60,000 bases of DNA from Owenia fusiformis (lineage: Eukaryota > Annelida > Polychaeta > Sabellida > Oweniidae). The DNA is taken from the NCBI GenBank assembly GCA_903813345.2, contig CAIIXF020000001.1, positions 15,397,915 to 15,457,914 on the forward strand, in the 5' to 3' direction. Below are positions 14,501 to 26,516 of this stretch, piece by piece. The position numbers and the translations under genes were made by a program. The notes under the pieces were generated by a model, which saw only the letters and a program-made list of their open reading frames with translations, was not told the origin of the DNA and made no database searches. Each line of letters starts with the position of its first letter. Position 1 is the first letter of the stretch.

Positions 14501-17500
14501 TATTAGGGCATTTTGGCCTAATAGCCACATGGTTGGATGATTTCTGGCTTTAAATTGCGTTTTTCCAATTTACTAGAGTTTTTCAAGTAGTTTTGTGCAG
14601 TTTAAGAATATTCTGACAGCAATTATGAAAAATATGGCTACTTCATTACCCCTGGGGTCATTTTTCCAAGAACCCAATGGTTTTCCTTTAAATTTGACTA
14701 GTTTTTCATTTACATCATGAAATCCACTGCCTGATGGTGACATTTTTCAGTATCGTGTCAAGAATTTGAGTATTTTATTGCATATTGCAATTTTTAGCCA
14801 AATCACTGAACCGTGAACCAGAAAATTGGACAAATTTGACCCACTTTTTGGCAAAATCTTACTAAAATCATCACTTTTTCATACTTTATTCCATTCAACA
14901 ACCTCCTGATTTGAAAAATGATGACAAATTTGATCAGTTTTGACTCTGGCCTAGAGAATTGGGACTTTTGAGATATTTTTAGCTCGAATGTAGTCATTCA
15001 GAGTGAACAAATACATCAAAAATTGACACTTAACTCACCAATTTCTGACTGCACCCCCGATATGTACCTTCTTTCTATACTGGAAACCATAAGATGGGAA
15101 ATTCAATCTTTATGATGAATAGCAACTCGTTGGCTTCCCCATTTACGACAACAAATGACATTTAGGGGTCACTAAGGACAAAATTGTAGCCAAATATCGT
15201 CAAAATCAAGGGTTTTTGGGGTAAAAAGCGAAAACTGATGATTCAGCAAAAACATTAAATTTGTTCATGAAAATTCCCCTTTTTGCCTCCGTCCAAAATA
15301 TGTTTCACACTAATAAACTTCAATTCTGGTTGATTCTGAGTAGTTTTAAAAAATTTTGGTCACTTTCACATGTGACTAATAGGCAAAACTGCCCTAATTC
15401 ACGTCACCATACTAGTCAATGGGCAAAAGGGCAAACGCCTGACTTTTTATCTCGAGTTATGGATTTATGTGGCCTCACTGGCCTATCTGAGGTTCTAAAG
15501 CTATGTCTAAGCTACATCTTGACACTAAACTCGATAGGGGCCAATCATCTACTTTTTGAAATAATTGGTCAATTGTGACACTACCCCCTCTCTCTGCAGA
15601 CACAAATTGAAATTCACAAAAATGAAGGCAAAATTAATACGCCACTTGACTCGAAATTTTCCTTCAGATAACCCAAATAAACGCATTTTCAGAAGAAATG
15701 GCATGTTGCCATTGCAAAAAGATTACAACTGTGCCTACATACTAGCTTACTGACTCGTCATGATCACATTTGTGTTGGGCCTACATTTATTTTTGAATAC
15801 TACTTTTTTCTATTCAGCGGAAGTGACGTATTAGGGCATTTTGGCCTAATAGCCACATGGTTGGATGATTTCTGGCTTTAAATTGCGTTTTTCCAATTTA
15901 CTAGAGTTTTTCAAGTAGTTTTGTGCAGTTTAAGAATATTCTGACAGCAATTATGAAAAATATGGCTACTTCATTACCCCTGGGGTCATTTTTCCAAGAA
16001 CCCAATGGTTTTCCTTTAAATTTGACTAGTTTTTCATTTACATCATGAAATCCACTGCCTGATGGTGACATTTTTCAGTATCGTGTCAAGAATTTGAGTA
16101 TTTTATTGCATATTGCAATTTTTAGCCAAATCACTGAACCGTGAACCAGAAAATTGGACAAATTTGACCCACTTTTTGGCAAAATCTTACTAAAATCATC
16201 ACTTTTTCATACTTTATTCCATTCAACAACCTCCTGATTTGAAAAATGATGACAAATTTGATCAGTTTTGACTCTGGCCTAGAGAATTGGGACTTTTGAG
16301 ATATTTTTAGCTCGAATGTAGTCATTCAGAGTGAACAAATACATCAAAAATTGACACTTAACTCACCAATTTCTGACTGCACCCCCGATATGTACCTTCT
16401 TTCTATACTGGAAACCATAAGATGGGAAATTCAATCTTTATGATGAATAGCAACTCGTTGGCTTCCCCATTTACGACAACAAATGACATTTAGGGGTCAC
16501 TAAGGACAAAATTGTAGCCAAATATCGTCAAAATCAAGGGTTTTTGGGGTAAAAAGCGAAAACTGATGATTCAGCAAAAACATTAAATTTGTTCATGAAA
16601 ATTCCCCTTTTTGCCTCCGTCCAAAATATGTTTCACACTAATAAACTTCAATTCTGGTTGATTCTGAGTAGTTTTAAAAAATTTTGGTCACTTTCACATG
16701 TGACTAATAGGCAAAACTGCCCTAATTCACGTCACCATACTAGTCAATGGGCAAAAGGGCAAACGCCTGACTTTTTATCTCGAGTTATGGATTTATGTGG
16801 CCTCACTGGCCTATCTGAGGTTCTAAAGCTATGTCTAAGCTACATCTTGACACTAAACTCGATAGGGGCCAATCATCTACTTTTTGAAATAATTGGTCAA
16901 TTGTGACACTACCCCCTCTCTCTGCAGACACAAATTGAAATTCACAAAAATGAAGGCAAAATTAATACGCCACTTGACTCGAAATTTTCCTTCAGATAAC
17001 CCAAATAAACGCATTTTCAGAAGAAATGGCATGTTGCCATTGCAAAAAGATTACAACTGTGCCTACATACTAGCTTACTGACTCGTCATGATCACATTTG
17101 TGTTGGGCCTACATTTATTTTTGAATACTACTTTTTTCTATTCAGCGGAAGTGACGTATTAGGGCATTTTGGCCTAATAGCCACATGGTTGGATGATTTC
17201 TGGCTTTAAATTGCGTTTTTCCAATTTACTAGAGTTTTTCAAGTAGTTTTGTGCAGTTTAAGAATATTCTGACAGCAATTATGAAAAATATGGCTACTTC
17301 ATTACCCCTGGGGTCATTTTTCCAAGAACCCAATGGTTTTCCTTTAAATTTGACTAGTTTTTCATTTACATCATGAAATCCACTGCCTGATGGTGACATT
17401 TTTCAGTATCGTGTCAAGAATTTGAGTATTTTATTGCATATTGCAATTTTTAGCCAAATCACTGAACCGTGAACCAGAAAATTGGACAAATTTGACCCAC

Positions 17501-20492
17501 TTTTTGGCAAAATCTTACTAAAATCATCACTTTTTCATACTTTATTCCATTCAACAACCTCCTGATTTGAAAAATGATGACAAATTTGATCAGTTTTGAC
17601 TCTGGCCTAGAGAATTGGGACTTTTGAGATATTTTTAGCTCGAATGTAGTCATTCAGAGTGAACAAATACATCAAAAATTGACACTTAACTCACCAATTT
17701 CTGACTGCACCCCCGATATGTACCTTCTTTCTATACTGGAAACCATAAGATGGGAAATTCAATCTTTATGATGAATAGCAACTCGTTGGCTTCCCCATTT
17801 ACGACAACAAATGACATTTAGGGGTCACTAAGGACAAAATTGTAGCCAAATATCGTCAAAATCAAGGGTTTTTGGGGTAAAAAGCGAAAACTGATGATTC
17901 AGCAAAAACATTAAATTTGTTCATGAAAATTCCCCTTTTTGCCTCCGTCCAAAATATGTTTCACACTAATAAACTTCAATTCTGGTTGATTCTGAGTAGT
18001 TTTAAAAAATTTTGGTCACTTTCACATGTGACTAATAGGCAAAACTGCCCTAATTCACGTCACCATACTAGTCAATGGGCAAAAGGGCAAACGCCTGACT
18101 TTTTATCTCGAGTTATGGATTTATGTGGCCTCACTGGCCTATCTGAGGTTCTAAAGCTATGTCTAAGCTACATCTTGACACTAAACTCGATAGGGGCCAA
18201 TCATCTACTTTTTGAAATAATTGGTCAATTGTGACACTACCCCCTCTCTCTGCAGACACAAATTGAAATTCACAAAAATGAAGGCAAAATTAATACGCCA
18301 CTTGACTCGAAATTTTCCTTCAGATAACCCAAATAAACGCATTTTCAGAAGAAATGGCATGTTGCCATTGCAAAAAGATTACAACTGTGCCTACATACTA
18401 GCTTACTGACTCGTCATGATCACATTTGTGTTGGGCCTACATTTATTTTTGAATACTACTTTTTTCTATTCAGCGGAAGTGACGTATTAGGGCATTTTGG
18501 CCTAATAGCCACATGGTTGGATGATTTCTGGCTTTAAATTGCGTTTTTCCAATTTACTAGAGTTTTTCAAGTAGTTTTGTGCAGTTTAAGAATATTCTGA
18601 CAGCAATTATGAAAAATATGGCTACTTCATTACCCCTGGGGTCATTTTTCCAAGAACCCAATGGTTTTCCTTTAAATTTGACTAGTTTTTCATTTACATC
18701 ATGAAATCCACTGCCTGATGGTGACATTTTTCAGTATCGTGTCAAGAATTTGAGTATTTTATTGCATATTGCAATTTTTAGCCAAATCACTGAACCGTGA
18801 ACCAGAAAATTGGACAAATTTGACCCACTTTTTGGCAAAATCTTACTAAAATCATCACTTTTTCATACTTTATTCCATTCAACAACCTCCTGATTTGAAA
18901 AATGATGACAAATTTGATCAGTTTTGACTCTGGCCTAGAGAATTGGGACTTTTGAGATATTTTTAGCTCGAATGTAGTCATTCAGAGTGAACAAATACAT
19001 CAAAAATTGACACTTAACTCACCAATTTCTGACTGCACCCCCGATATGTACCTTCTTTCTATACTGGAAACCATAAGATGGGAAATTCAATCTTTATGAT
19101 GAATAGCAACTCGTTGGCTTCCCCATTTACGACAACAAATGACATTTAGGGGTCACTAAGGACAAAATTGTAGCCAAATATCGTCAAAATCAAGGGTTTT
19201 TGGGGTAAAAAGCGAAAACTGATGATTCAGCAAAAACATTAAATTTGTTCATGAAAATTCCCCTTTTTGCCTCCGTCCAAAATATGTTTCACACTAATAA
19301 ACTTCAATTCTGGTTGATTCTGAGTAGTTTTAAAAAATTTTGGTCACTTTCACATGTGACTAATAGGCAAAACTGCCCTAATTCACGTCACCATACTAGT
19401 CAATGGGCAAAAGGGCAAACGCCTGACTTTTTATCTCGAGTTATGGATTTATGTGGCCTCACTGGCCTATCTGAGGTTCTAAAGCTATGTCTAAGCTACA
19501 TCTTGACACTAAACTCGATAGGGGCCAATCATCTACTTTTTGAAATAATTGGTCAATTGTGACACTACCCCCTCTCTCTGCAGACACAAATTGAAATTCA
19601 CAAAAATGAAGGCAAAATTAATACGCCACTTGACTCGAAATTTTCCTTCAGATAACCCAAATAAACGCATTTTCAGAAGAAATGGCATGTTGCCATTGCA
19701 AAAAGATTACAACTGTGCCTACATACTAGCTTACTGACTCGTCATGATCACATTTGTGTTGGGCCTACATTTATTTTTGAATACTACTTTTTTCTATTCA
19801 GCGGAAGTGACGTATTAGGGCATTTTGGCCTTTGCAAAAGAGGAGACGTCCGAATATTCACGAAATTTTACAAAGAATATAATTCCTAAATATTTTAATA
19901 TATTTTAAGGTTCATATCAGTACTGTTTCAATTTGTCGAATGCAATCAAATGATGTAGATCTATTACAAGATTGCTTGGTTTAAAGCTCGATAATCAAAC
20001 ATTGACTCAATCTAAATCGAGCCTTCTAGAAAATAGTTCCAGTATTAATTGTATTCATACGCAAAGTGAATGTCAGAAATTAAAACAGAACTGGAAGAAC
20101 TAATATTCCCAATTTCCTCAGATGTACACGTGGTAAAGTAAGTATATCGATATAGAATACCTGATTATGCTTTATTAATGAATTGTTATATTTTTTGTTT
20201 TCACATACTCCATGTACCTGCTATAAAACTAGTAAAAATATAAAAATTCCTCTATTATCGCCCATGGATTTTCTCATCTACAAAATTAGATTCTAATCGG
20301 ACATGTAAAAAGAAAGAATATATTCTGGATTTTGAAGCCCTGTGATCGGATGATGGGATGTTGACCTTAAAGCATTCCCCAATAGTACTGATGGAAGTAA
20401 AAACTCCAAATAGTCTCATCAAATACTCATCAAATACGGTGTGTGACCGTATAATCATAAATTAGGTATATCGTTATCGTTAGTCCAACAGC

Positions 20493-20555
20493 ATTAGACC
20501 TAGCCTGGGCCTCGTTTCTTATCTGACATGTCTTATGGCCCCGGTTAGGTCTAAC
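20493..20555. repeat. Imperfect hairpin
   Basis: ATTAGACCTAGCCTGGGCC at 20493-20511 pairs with GGCCCCGGTTAGGTCTAA at 20538-20555, with one mismatch and a one-base bulge, across a loop of about 26 bases. No element boundary or gene is evident around it. Confidence 0.55.
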
Positions 20556-21449
20556 CTCCATGATCATTTTGCCCTTGATGCGTTAATTTAATCGTTCCGC
20601 AGGTTCCGACAAGCGGAACTAATACTCCTATTCGTGATAAGAGTTCAGGTGGTAATTTACATAAATATCTCCCATGATGCATCGCTTTGGAAGGGACAAA
20701 TTTTCATTGGCCCGCCGAACGAGTCGATTACTCTGAACGTTTCTCAGCTTCTGATCTTCCATCAGCCCTCAAGCATAGTTATATAATCCAATCTATTCAG
20801 TAATCAGAAAGATAATCGGAGATTCAAAGTAACATTATTTATATTTTTCGATCTTCGATGGCGTCTGAGCAATTTCTGGGATATCAGTGACGTCACTGGA
20901 ATTGGACGGTATTTTCAACTACAGATTTCTTCGGATTTGGGGATTATAGCTCAAAAAGCTTTGTCATATATCTTAATTACATACATACCTATCGTTTGTG
21001 CAAATGAAACTCTACATAAATGTTTAATAGAGCCGCAGTGCGGCATTGAAAATAGCACCCCTGTGTAATCCAATGGGAAAGAACCCGGATGAAGATGAAG
21101 TTGTACCATACATGAGAGCTCTTCAAACGAGAGTTAGCTAAACTGAACAATATTAAACGTTATCGCGTATTGGTATATTAAACCCTGAAACCATGGTAAG
21201 ATTACACAAAGAATGTGATTCAAGCATGCATACATTCCTTATGAATACATACACACCATCCCGTATCCCCCTTAGACCCTATTGATGCCTAATTACAAAA
21301 ATATTGGAGACAGGTTTGGAATATAACAAAAATGTTGGTCAGTTTCGGTAACATCGAAATTGCAAATCGTATCAGAAATTAATTGTCATCGCGGCACAGC
21401 ATTTACAAACAGTAGGTTTGCAATTAAGAACTATTTCTCCTGAATCCGT

Positions 21450-22280
21450 AACTCGAGTACAGCTCGTCAGAGCTGCCTATACATTGCCTCGAGTTGTCTT
21501 CTAGAAACTCGCAATCTATTTCAACTCGCGAGCTAGCTATAACTCGAGTCAACTCTTTCAAGCATGTAAAATGAATTCGGGTCCCGGAGATCGTGCAACA
21601 TTACTTCATTAGGGGAATTAATATACCAATGGTCGCCATATTTAGCGCCCGACACCTAAAAAACACTCTCAAAGCTTCACAAAGTTCAACAAATATCGTG
21701 GAATGACGAATGACAATTTACACCAGAAAATCAGAAAAAGATTGACTATGGAAGGAACTCAAGCGGGTGATAATGGAGTAGTCACTAAAATTGAATAAAA
21801 ATGGTCCCCTTATTCTCGCGTCGTTTACACGACTTTTACAAAAAAGATGATCTATCATTAAATTAAGATCATAAGTCTTAACTTTAGATCGATAACCAGC
21901 AGTCTTTAATATAAATAATGAAGATAATCCGGGAAAACCATTCATTAATTTGAGGGGCCCTTCTGGGTTTTCTAAAATATTGTTTGGTTAGATTCAAGCG
22001 ATCTACTTACGTATTCGGCGACGTCTATACCAGATCGTTTTTGATTGAAATATGAGATAAACTGCACTGAATACCACACTTTCTTATGGCCCCAACGTGT
22101 TAAACATCTTTTAGATGTGACTAAACCAGAGAAACTTGCCGCTAGAAGTGACAGTAATTTTGTATACCCGGGTTTACAATATGTACCGGACGAAATGAAT
22201 TAACTCGAGTTTTACTCGAGTTTTGGAAATATTTGGCAAGTTGAACTCGAGTTGGATTTTTCTGGCGAGTTACACCTCTA
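21450..22280. repeat. ACTCGAG-rich region, possible hAT-like end at its right edge
   Basis: The near-palindromic motif ACTCGAG(T) recurs at about 21452, 21531, 22203, 22214 and 22242, with related CTCGAG and ACTCGC words between. At the right edge, CGAGTTACACCTCTAG reads on the minus strand as TAGAGGTGTAACTCG, which resembles a hAT-type terminus. I could not find a matching left terminus or a target duplication, so this is a possible decayed element only. Confidence 0.3.
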
Positions 22281-22379
22281 GTATACACGCGCTACATAAA
22301 TCAATCAAAGATACCTGTTATTCTCAAAATTTATCTTTTTATGCCGAGTAATCGCGATAATAATTATCAATCTATTTGA

Positions 22380-22477
22380 CAACAATTTCGTTTCGCTAGT
22401 AGTTTAATTTTACGATCCGGGACACTCGGACGAACAGACACAATGACGGACATGCGGAAATGTCATTTTAGAGATTG
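22380..22477 (+). other. Possible 5' non-coding exon of the TOPORS-like gene
   Basis: A strong donor (GATTG then GTAAGTG) sits at 22478. It could pair with the acceptor TATTTTCAG ending at 26507, which lies 9 bases before the TOPORS-like start codon. Family knowledge: TOPORS genes carry a short 5' exon followed by one large coding exon. The candidate exon holds several short upstream ATGs, and its left limit and promoter are not visible. Inferred from splice signals only. Confidence 0.25.
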
Positions 22478-22657
22478 GTAAGTGTAGCCTCATTTTACTA
22501 GTACATGTATAAGTGAACATTTAACACAATAAATATTGTGTTAAATCGCTTGATGTTATGTGTTCTTATATTATTGTCAAGTATCATTTGCATGTTATCG
22601 CGGCAAAATGGTTTCGATGGATCCAGAACTTGCATCAAAGGAAAGAATAGTAAAGAG

Positions 22658-22721
22658 GTTAAACTCAATAATGGCCCCAAGAAAATTCCTAATAGTAAAG
22701 AATGCTGTTATTGAGTTTAAC
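22658..22721. repeat. Hairpin with 14-bp perfect stem
   Basis: GTTAAACTCAATAA at 22658-22671 is perfectly complementary to TTATTGAGTTTAAC at 22708-22721, with a 36-base loop. An 11-base direct repeat (GAATAGTAAAG) also lies here. An 80-codon open frame overlaps but has no recognisable features. Confidence 0.5.
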
Positions 22722-22970
22722 GACCTTGAACTAGTATATCATGGCCTTCGTCCAAAGATAAATCCCTGCATGTATTTATACTGTATACGGGTCATGTCGT
22801 AATCATCAAATTTTAAATCAAATGTTCGCCATTTATCCACATCACAATTTGAATTGCGGGTTTTGGTCTTATTAGATATTGCCTCACCAAAAATTCCAAA
22901 ACACACATGAATTTAAAAAATAAGCACTCAAAGGACCATATTGCAGGCCTGTCAACTGTCCCGCAATTTG

Positions 22971-23210
22971 CGTATTTGTCACGCATTTGCTGAAGAATTT
23001 GAAGTCACGCCAGTTAGTTTTGCGTGACAGAAAATGTCTTGCAAATACGCATTTTACCTGGTAATTGTCAAGCAAAAGTATATCTGTAGAAAAATTTATA
23101 AAAAAGTTCGTCTACACAGCAAAAATACGAACGCCGAAAAAAAACGTATGCATTTCGTTCGTACCTATCACGCGAATTACGTATATGTCACGCATTCCGT
23201 TCGAAATTAT
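22971..23210. repeat. Diverged direct repeat pair
   Basis: CGCAATTTGCGTATTTGTCA near 22973 and CGCGAATTACGTATATGTCA near 23171 are direct copies, each followed by CGCATT, about 200 bp apart. AGGCCTGT words lie on both sides (about 22945 and 23222). Probably a decayed non-autonomous element; ends are not defined. Confidence 0.35.
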
Positions 23211-23644
23211 TCGTACCAACGAGGCCTGTGGCCTCTTATATTTTGATGCTTCTCTGGCATGTTATTTTCGGAAAAACTAGCATGGCTGAAGCTCCCTAAA
23301 TAACAAAACGCCACAGCTTTGCTGCACATTACACATAACTATCTGAAATATACAAAAGATAGGACTTGTACATATGTTTCTATTTTCTTATATTCTGTTG
23401 CAATATAGTCATTTGATTTAAATTCAAAGTAGTTCCAAACATTTAAAATTTTACTGTAGTTCATATCTTCTGGAACGCTAATTTAGAATTTACAGCCAGT
23501 TACTAATATCAGACAATAATGACATTTCGTCCAGTTTTCGAATATCGCCATATATTTTAATTTCTGATGAAATCATGCAATATCTCATCAAGGAGCCCAG
23601 CCAGTTCCATTTTAATGCTTGATTTATTTAAAAATATTTAATAA

Positions 23645-24376
23645 AGGTCCATTTGCAGTATCTGTATGCCAAGTGATTTTAGACACTCATATCTTTCACC
23701 ATGAGTACTTTCTGGGCATGAATACAGTGGTTTTTATTAAGACAATATGTTTTCTTTCAAATGAAGTCCCCATGATGATAAAAATTTCAATCGAACAATT
23801 CGAAAAATTATAAATAGGGACCCCATGTCAATAATTTTTTCATGTTTAACTTATTTGCTCAAAAGAGGATGTTCTTTTTCTGATTTTTATTGCATGAAAA
23901 TAATTCAACAAGGGGTCTAAAACATCTTCAAAAGTAGAATGCTAAAGTCTAGTTTTGAAGATATACATTTTTGATGACCAAATTCATGTTGAAAACAATG
24001 GACAGCATGTATTCTCCCTATGGGAAAATAACATGGGAAATGTGTTTTTTAACTTTATCGCATTTCAATACCCATCCCCTTTTCAGAAGTAATTAATATA
24101 TTGTAGAAAAAACTTTTGAGACATTTAAATTGAGAAAAAGAAGATCTTCTTTTTAGAAGATAAGCCTTGCATTTTTAAATACGATAAAAAGTGACAAGGT
24201 GGGGTCCTAATCCATAATTTTTCAGAGAGTGGGATTGATATTTTACTATCATGGGGACGTCTTTTTAAAGAAAACATACTGTTTTGATAAAAACCACTGC
24301 ATTTATACCCAGAAAATACTTATGGTAAAAGATATGACTGTCTAAAATCACTTGCCTGATACTGCACATGGAGCTT
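23645..24376. mobile_element. Foldback (inverted-repeat) element, ~730 bp
   Basis: Two diverged arms of about 190 bp face each other around 24010. The left arm starts near 23645 with the shared words AAGTGATTTTAGACA, CAGTGGTTTTTAT, TATGTTTTCTTT and GTCCCCATGAT. The right arm (about 24185-24376) carries their complements in mirror order. Arm identity is roughly 80% by eye. No coding capacity and no clear target duplication. It lies within what may be the first intron of the TOPORS-like gene. Confidence 0.75.
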
Positions 24377-25832
24377 CATAACAAGACGGCCAGCTTTTTT
24401 CAAATGGTTCACGGTGTTCCAGATGAAATTACTTCTAGCCAAGAATTGGCCAGAAACACGAGTAAGTCACTGCCTTTAGAATCTGCATGTTGGACGAAGA
24501 GGATGATCAAGCATAGTTCATATAGTGCTAATACAAAATAATAAAGAGTGTGAAATTTCAGCTCAAACTCGTGACAAATGCATTATGCACAAGCTGGTAT
24601 GAAGCCTTAGGGACACTCATTTTGGTAAATATGATTTACGGTGTATACTTTTCTGCAGTTAGGGGGAGTTTGGGACACTAAATGTTCAAATTCAAGATAA
24701 TATGCCAACTATACGACTTATCAGTTAATTTGTATCAGCACTACAGATGAGTTTATAAGACATTTTTTAGCACTTCCGCCATATAGTTGAGTTGATCAAC
24801 TTGTCCTGAAAAGAAAATCCATCCCAATCCTGATCCCCTCTGTATAGTAAGTGGTGGCCCAAATTTTCAGACTCGATTATTGGGAGCAATTTAAGACAAT
24901 CAGTAATGTCCATGTTATTTATAATACCATATACCATCTTACATACCTTAGATATATTTTGAGACCATGTCATGAGCACAGTTGCACCAATATTTCGAAA
25001 AATCAACTAACAGAACAACCAACTGTCAAACAAAATAAGTCAATAACAACATACAATTTTTTTCAATTTATCTTGTAAAACCCTTGTACGTAATAAATAC
25101 GACATATAAGTATGCTTCGTTTATTTGAAAATGATCAATATATACAACTGGTAATGTTGAAATGTATGTTTTTGCAATAAGAGAAATATAAGCCTCTAAA
25201 ACTTACCATTTAATGTTCACAGGAACCTGTATCAAGTGATGGCTATTGAAACAATGGGTGTCATCGAAAGATTTGTCCAGCTTGGGGAGCATGCGGTTTT
25301 TCATAAAACACTTGTAAAAACGAAAACTTCACACATTTTTTAACTCCTATGTTTCGCTATACCAAAAAATGACTACTCATGCAATGAGTATATCATTTGC
25401 AGATAAACTTCACTTCTCTTTGAAGTCTAATAACGCTAAGAGTAAAAGCTATTGAAAAAGTATCACACTCTATTTCTTTTTTTAACTTTTTAATGGCACG
25501 ATAGAGTGACATGATCATATTTAAAAATGTTTTCAGCATAACTTTAAAGGTATTAATAAGATCTAGATGTGTTTGGCCTTTTTGATTTTTTCTATAAAAA
25601 AATGTTTAATTTCTTTGCTGATTTCTAGTTGGTCATCTTTTGCTCCCATCATCCACTATAGTAACTTGTCTGTCTATTTCTCCATCTGTTCTTCATTTCT
25701 TCTCTCCATCAACAATTTTCTGATGGATGAAAACTGCTATTCATCAGAACCAATGCTCATCCATTACATAGGGGTCCATGCAGGTGTCATTTATTTATTT
25801 TTTTTATTTATTTATCAATAGTACACATATAG
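24377..25832. other. Non-coding stretch
   Basis: AT-rich sequence with no gene, RNA or clear element. Short open frames of 75-84 codons here lack codon bias, homology cues and splice context. Confidence 0.5.
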
Positions 25833-26038
25833 CAGTGATCTCCCCAGCATTAAAGCAAGTGGGCGCAGCACCCACCTGAGATTTTGAAAATAGGTTTGCA
25901 CCCACCTGAAAATCCATTTGCACCCACTTGAAAATGAGAAAAATCATGAAAGATTGGCATATTTTGACCAATTTTTATCTGAATTGTGAAAATGAGAATT
26001 TTGCACCCACCTGAGAAAAGATCCTGGGGAGATCACAG
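25833..26038. mobile_element. 206-bp MITE, CAGTGATCTCCCCAG termini
   Basis: The left end CAGTGATCTCCCCAG matches the right end CTGGGGAGATCACAG as an inverted repeat (14 of 15 bases). A 5-bp duplication TATAG flanks it (25828-25832 and 26039-26043). Inside, GCACCCACYTGA recurs four times. Non-coding. CAG termini fit hAT-like elements, but hAT usually duplicates 8 bp, so the superfamily is uncertain. Confidence 0.8.
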
Positions 26039-26497
26039 TATAGTGAGCTATTGCAATCACTCACTTTTCAGTCTGTATGTATGTCCATCCACCAGTCTGT
26101 CAACAATAGTGGCATGTTTTAAATTTTCCTGTTTTAGGTTATTGTTTATCATCAATTGAGAAACCCTCCCCCATGACTCCTGGTTCAAATGCTTGCAAGC
26201 CTATTTTCAAAATGGCCACCATTCGAGATGTCATGCACTGTATAGTAAAAACCCATCTCACTTTTAACAGTCATTTTATGAGATAATTTTGTAAAAGGGA
26301 AATGGGCAATGTTTCAATTGCTTTACAATTGATTTACTTTTGGGGCATTTTGGGTAAATTTTAATGTGGGCAGTTTGGATTTTCCATCCTAAAATCATGT
26401 CTGTAAAGTCTTTAGTTTTGGGCCAAACAATTTCATTCATCATTCTGAAATTTTAGTGACTGCACTCTTATCTTACCACTTACTTTATATATGTTGC

Positions 26498-26507
26498 ATA
26501 TTTTCAG
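26498..26507 (+). promoter_or_regulatory. 3' splice acceptor before the TOPORS-like start
   Basis: TATTTTCAG ends at 26507, nine bases before the ATG at 26517. An in-frame TGA at 26511-26513 shows the ATG is the first usable start in this exon, so an upstream exon would be non-coding in this frame. Confidence 0.55.
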
Positions 26508-26516
26508 GGTTGAAGA

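Larger units (their letters stand above)
1..19830. repeat. Satellite array, 1328-bp unit (14 units plus one 858-bp unit and a partial start)
   Basis: Head-to-tail non-coding tandem array. Taking each unit from its TAATAGCCACATGG start, units begin at 381 (858 bp), 1239, 2567, 3895 and then every 1328 bp to 18503; the last ends at 19830. Positions 1-380 are the end of a preceding unit. Spacing is exactly 1328 in every full unit and all blocks I compared look identical, so there are no indels among the copies. Each unit is an ~858-bp core plus a 470-bp insertion segment. The unit is AT-rich; its short open frames are 62-105 codons, have non-ATG starts and look accidental. The left edge of the array lies outside the window. 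Confidence 0.97.
19831..22379. other. Non-coding stretch after the satellite
   Basis: The satellite gives way abruptly to unrelated AT-rich sequence. No open frame has recognisable homology or splice context. Contents are a hairpin near 20.5 kb and a cluster of ACTCGAG motifs from about 21.45 to 22.28 kb, listed separately. Otherwise I see nothing here. Confidence 0.6.

Noticed and set aside
99-19737. Repeated open frames of 62, 64 and 105 codons in every satellite unit
   Set aside because: They start at TTG or similar, overlap on both strands, show no domain or codon bias, and recur only because the DNA is a tandem repeat.
1-19830. CRISPR-like regular spacing
   Set aside because: The whole 1328-bp unit repeats; there are no short repeats with unique spacers, and the genome is eukaryotic.
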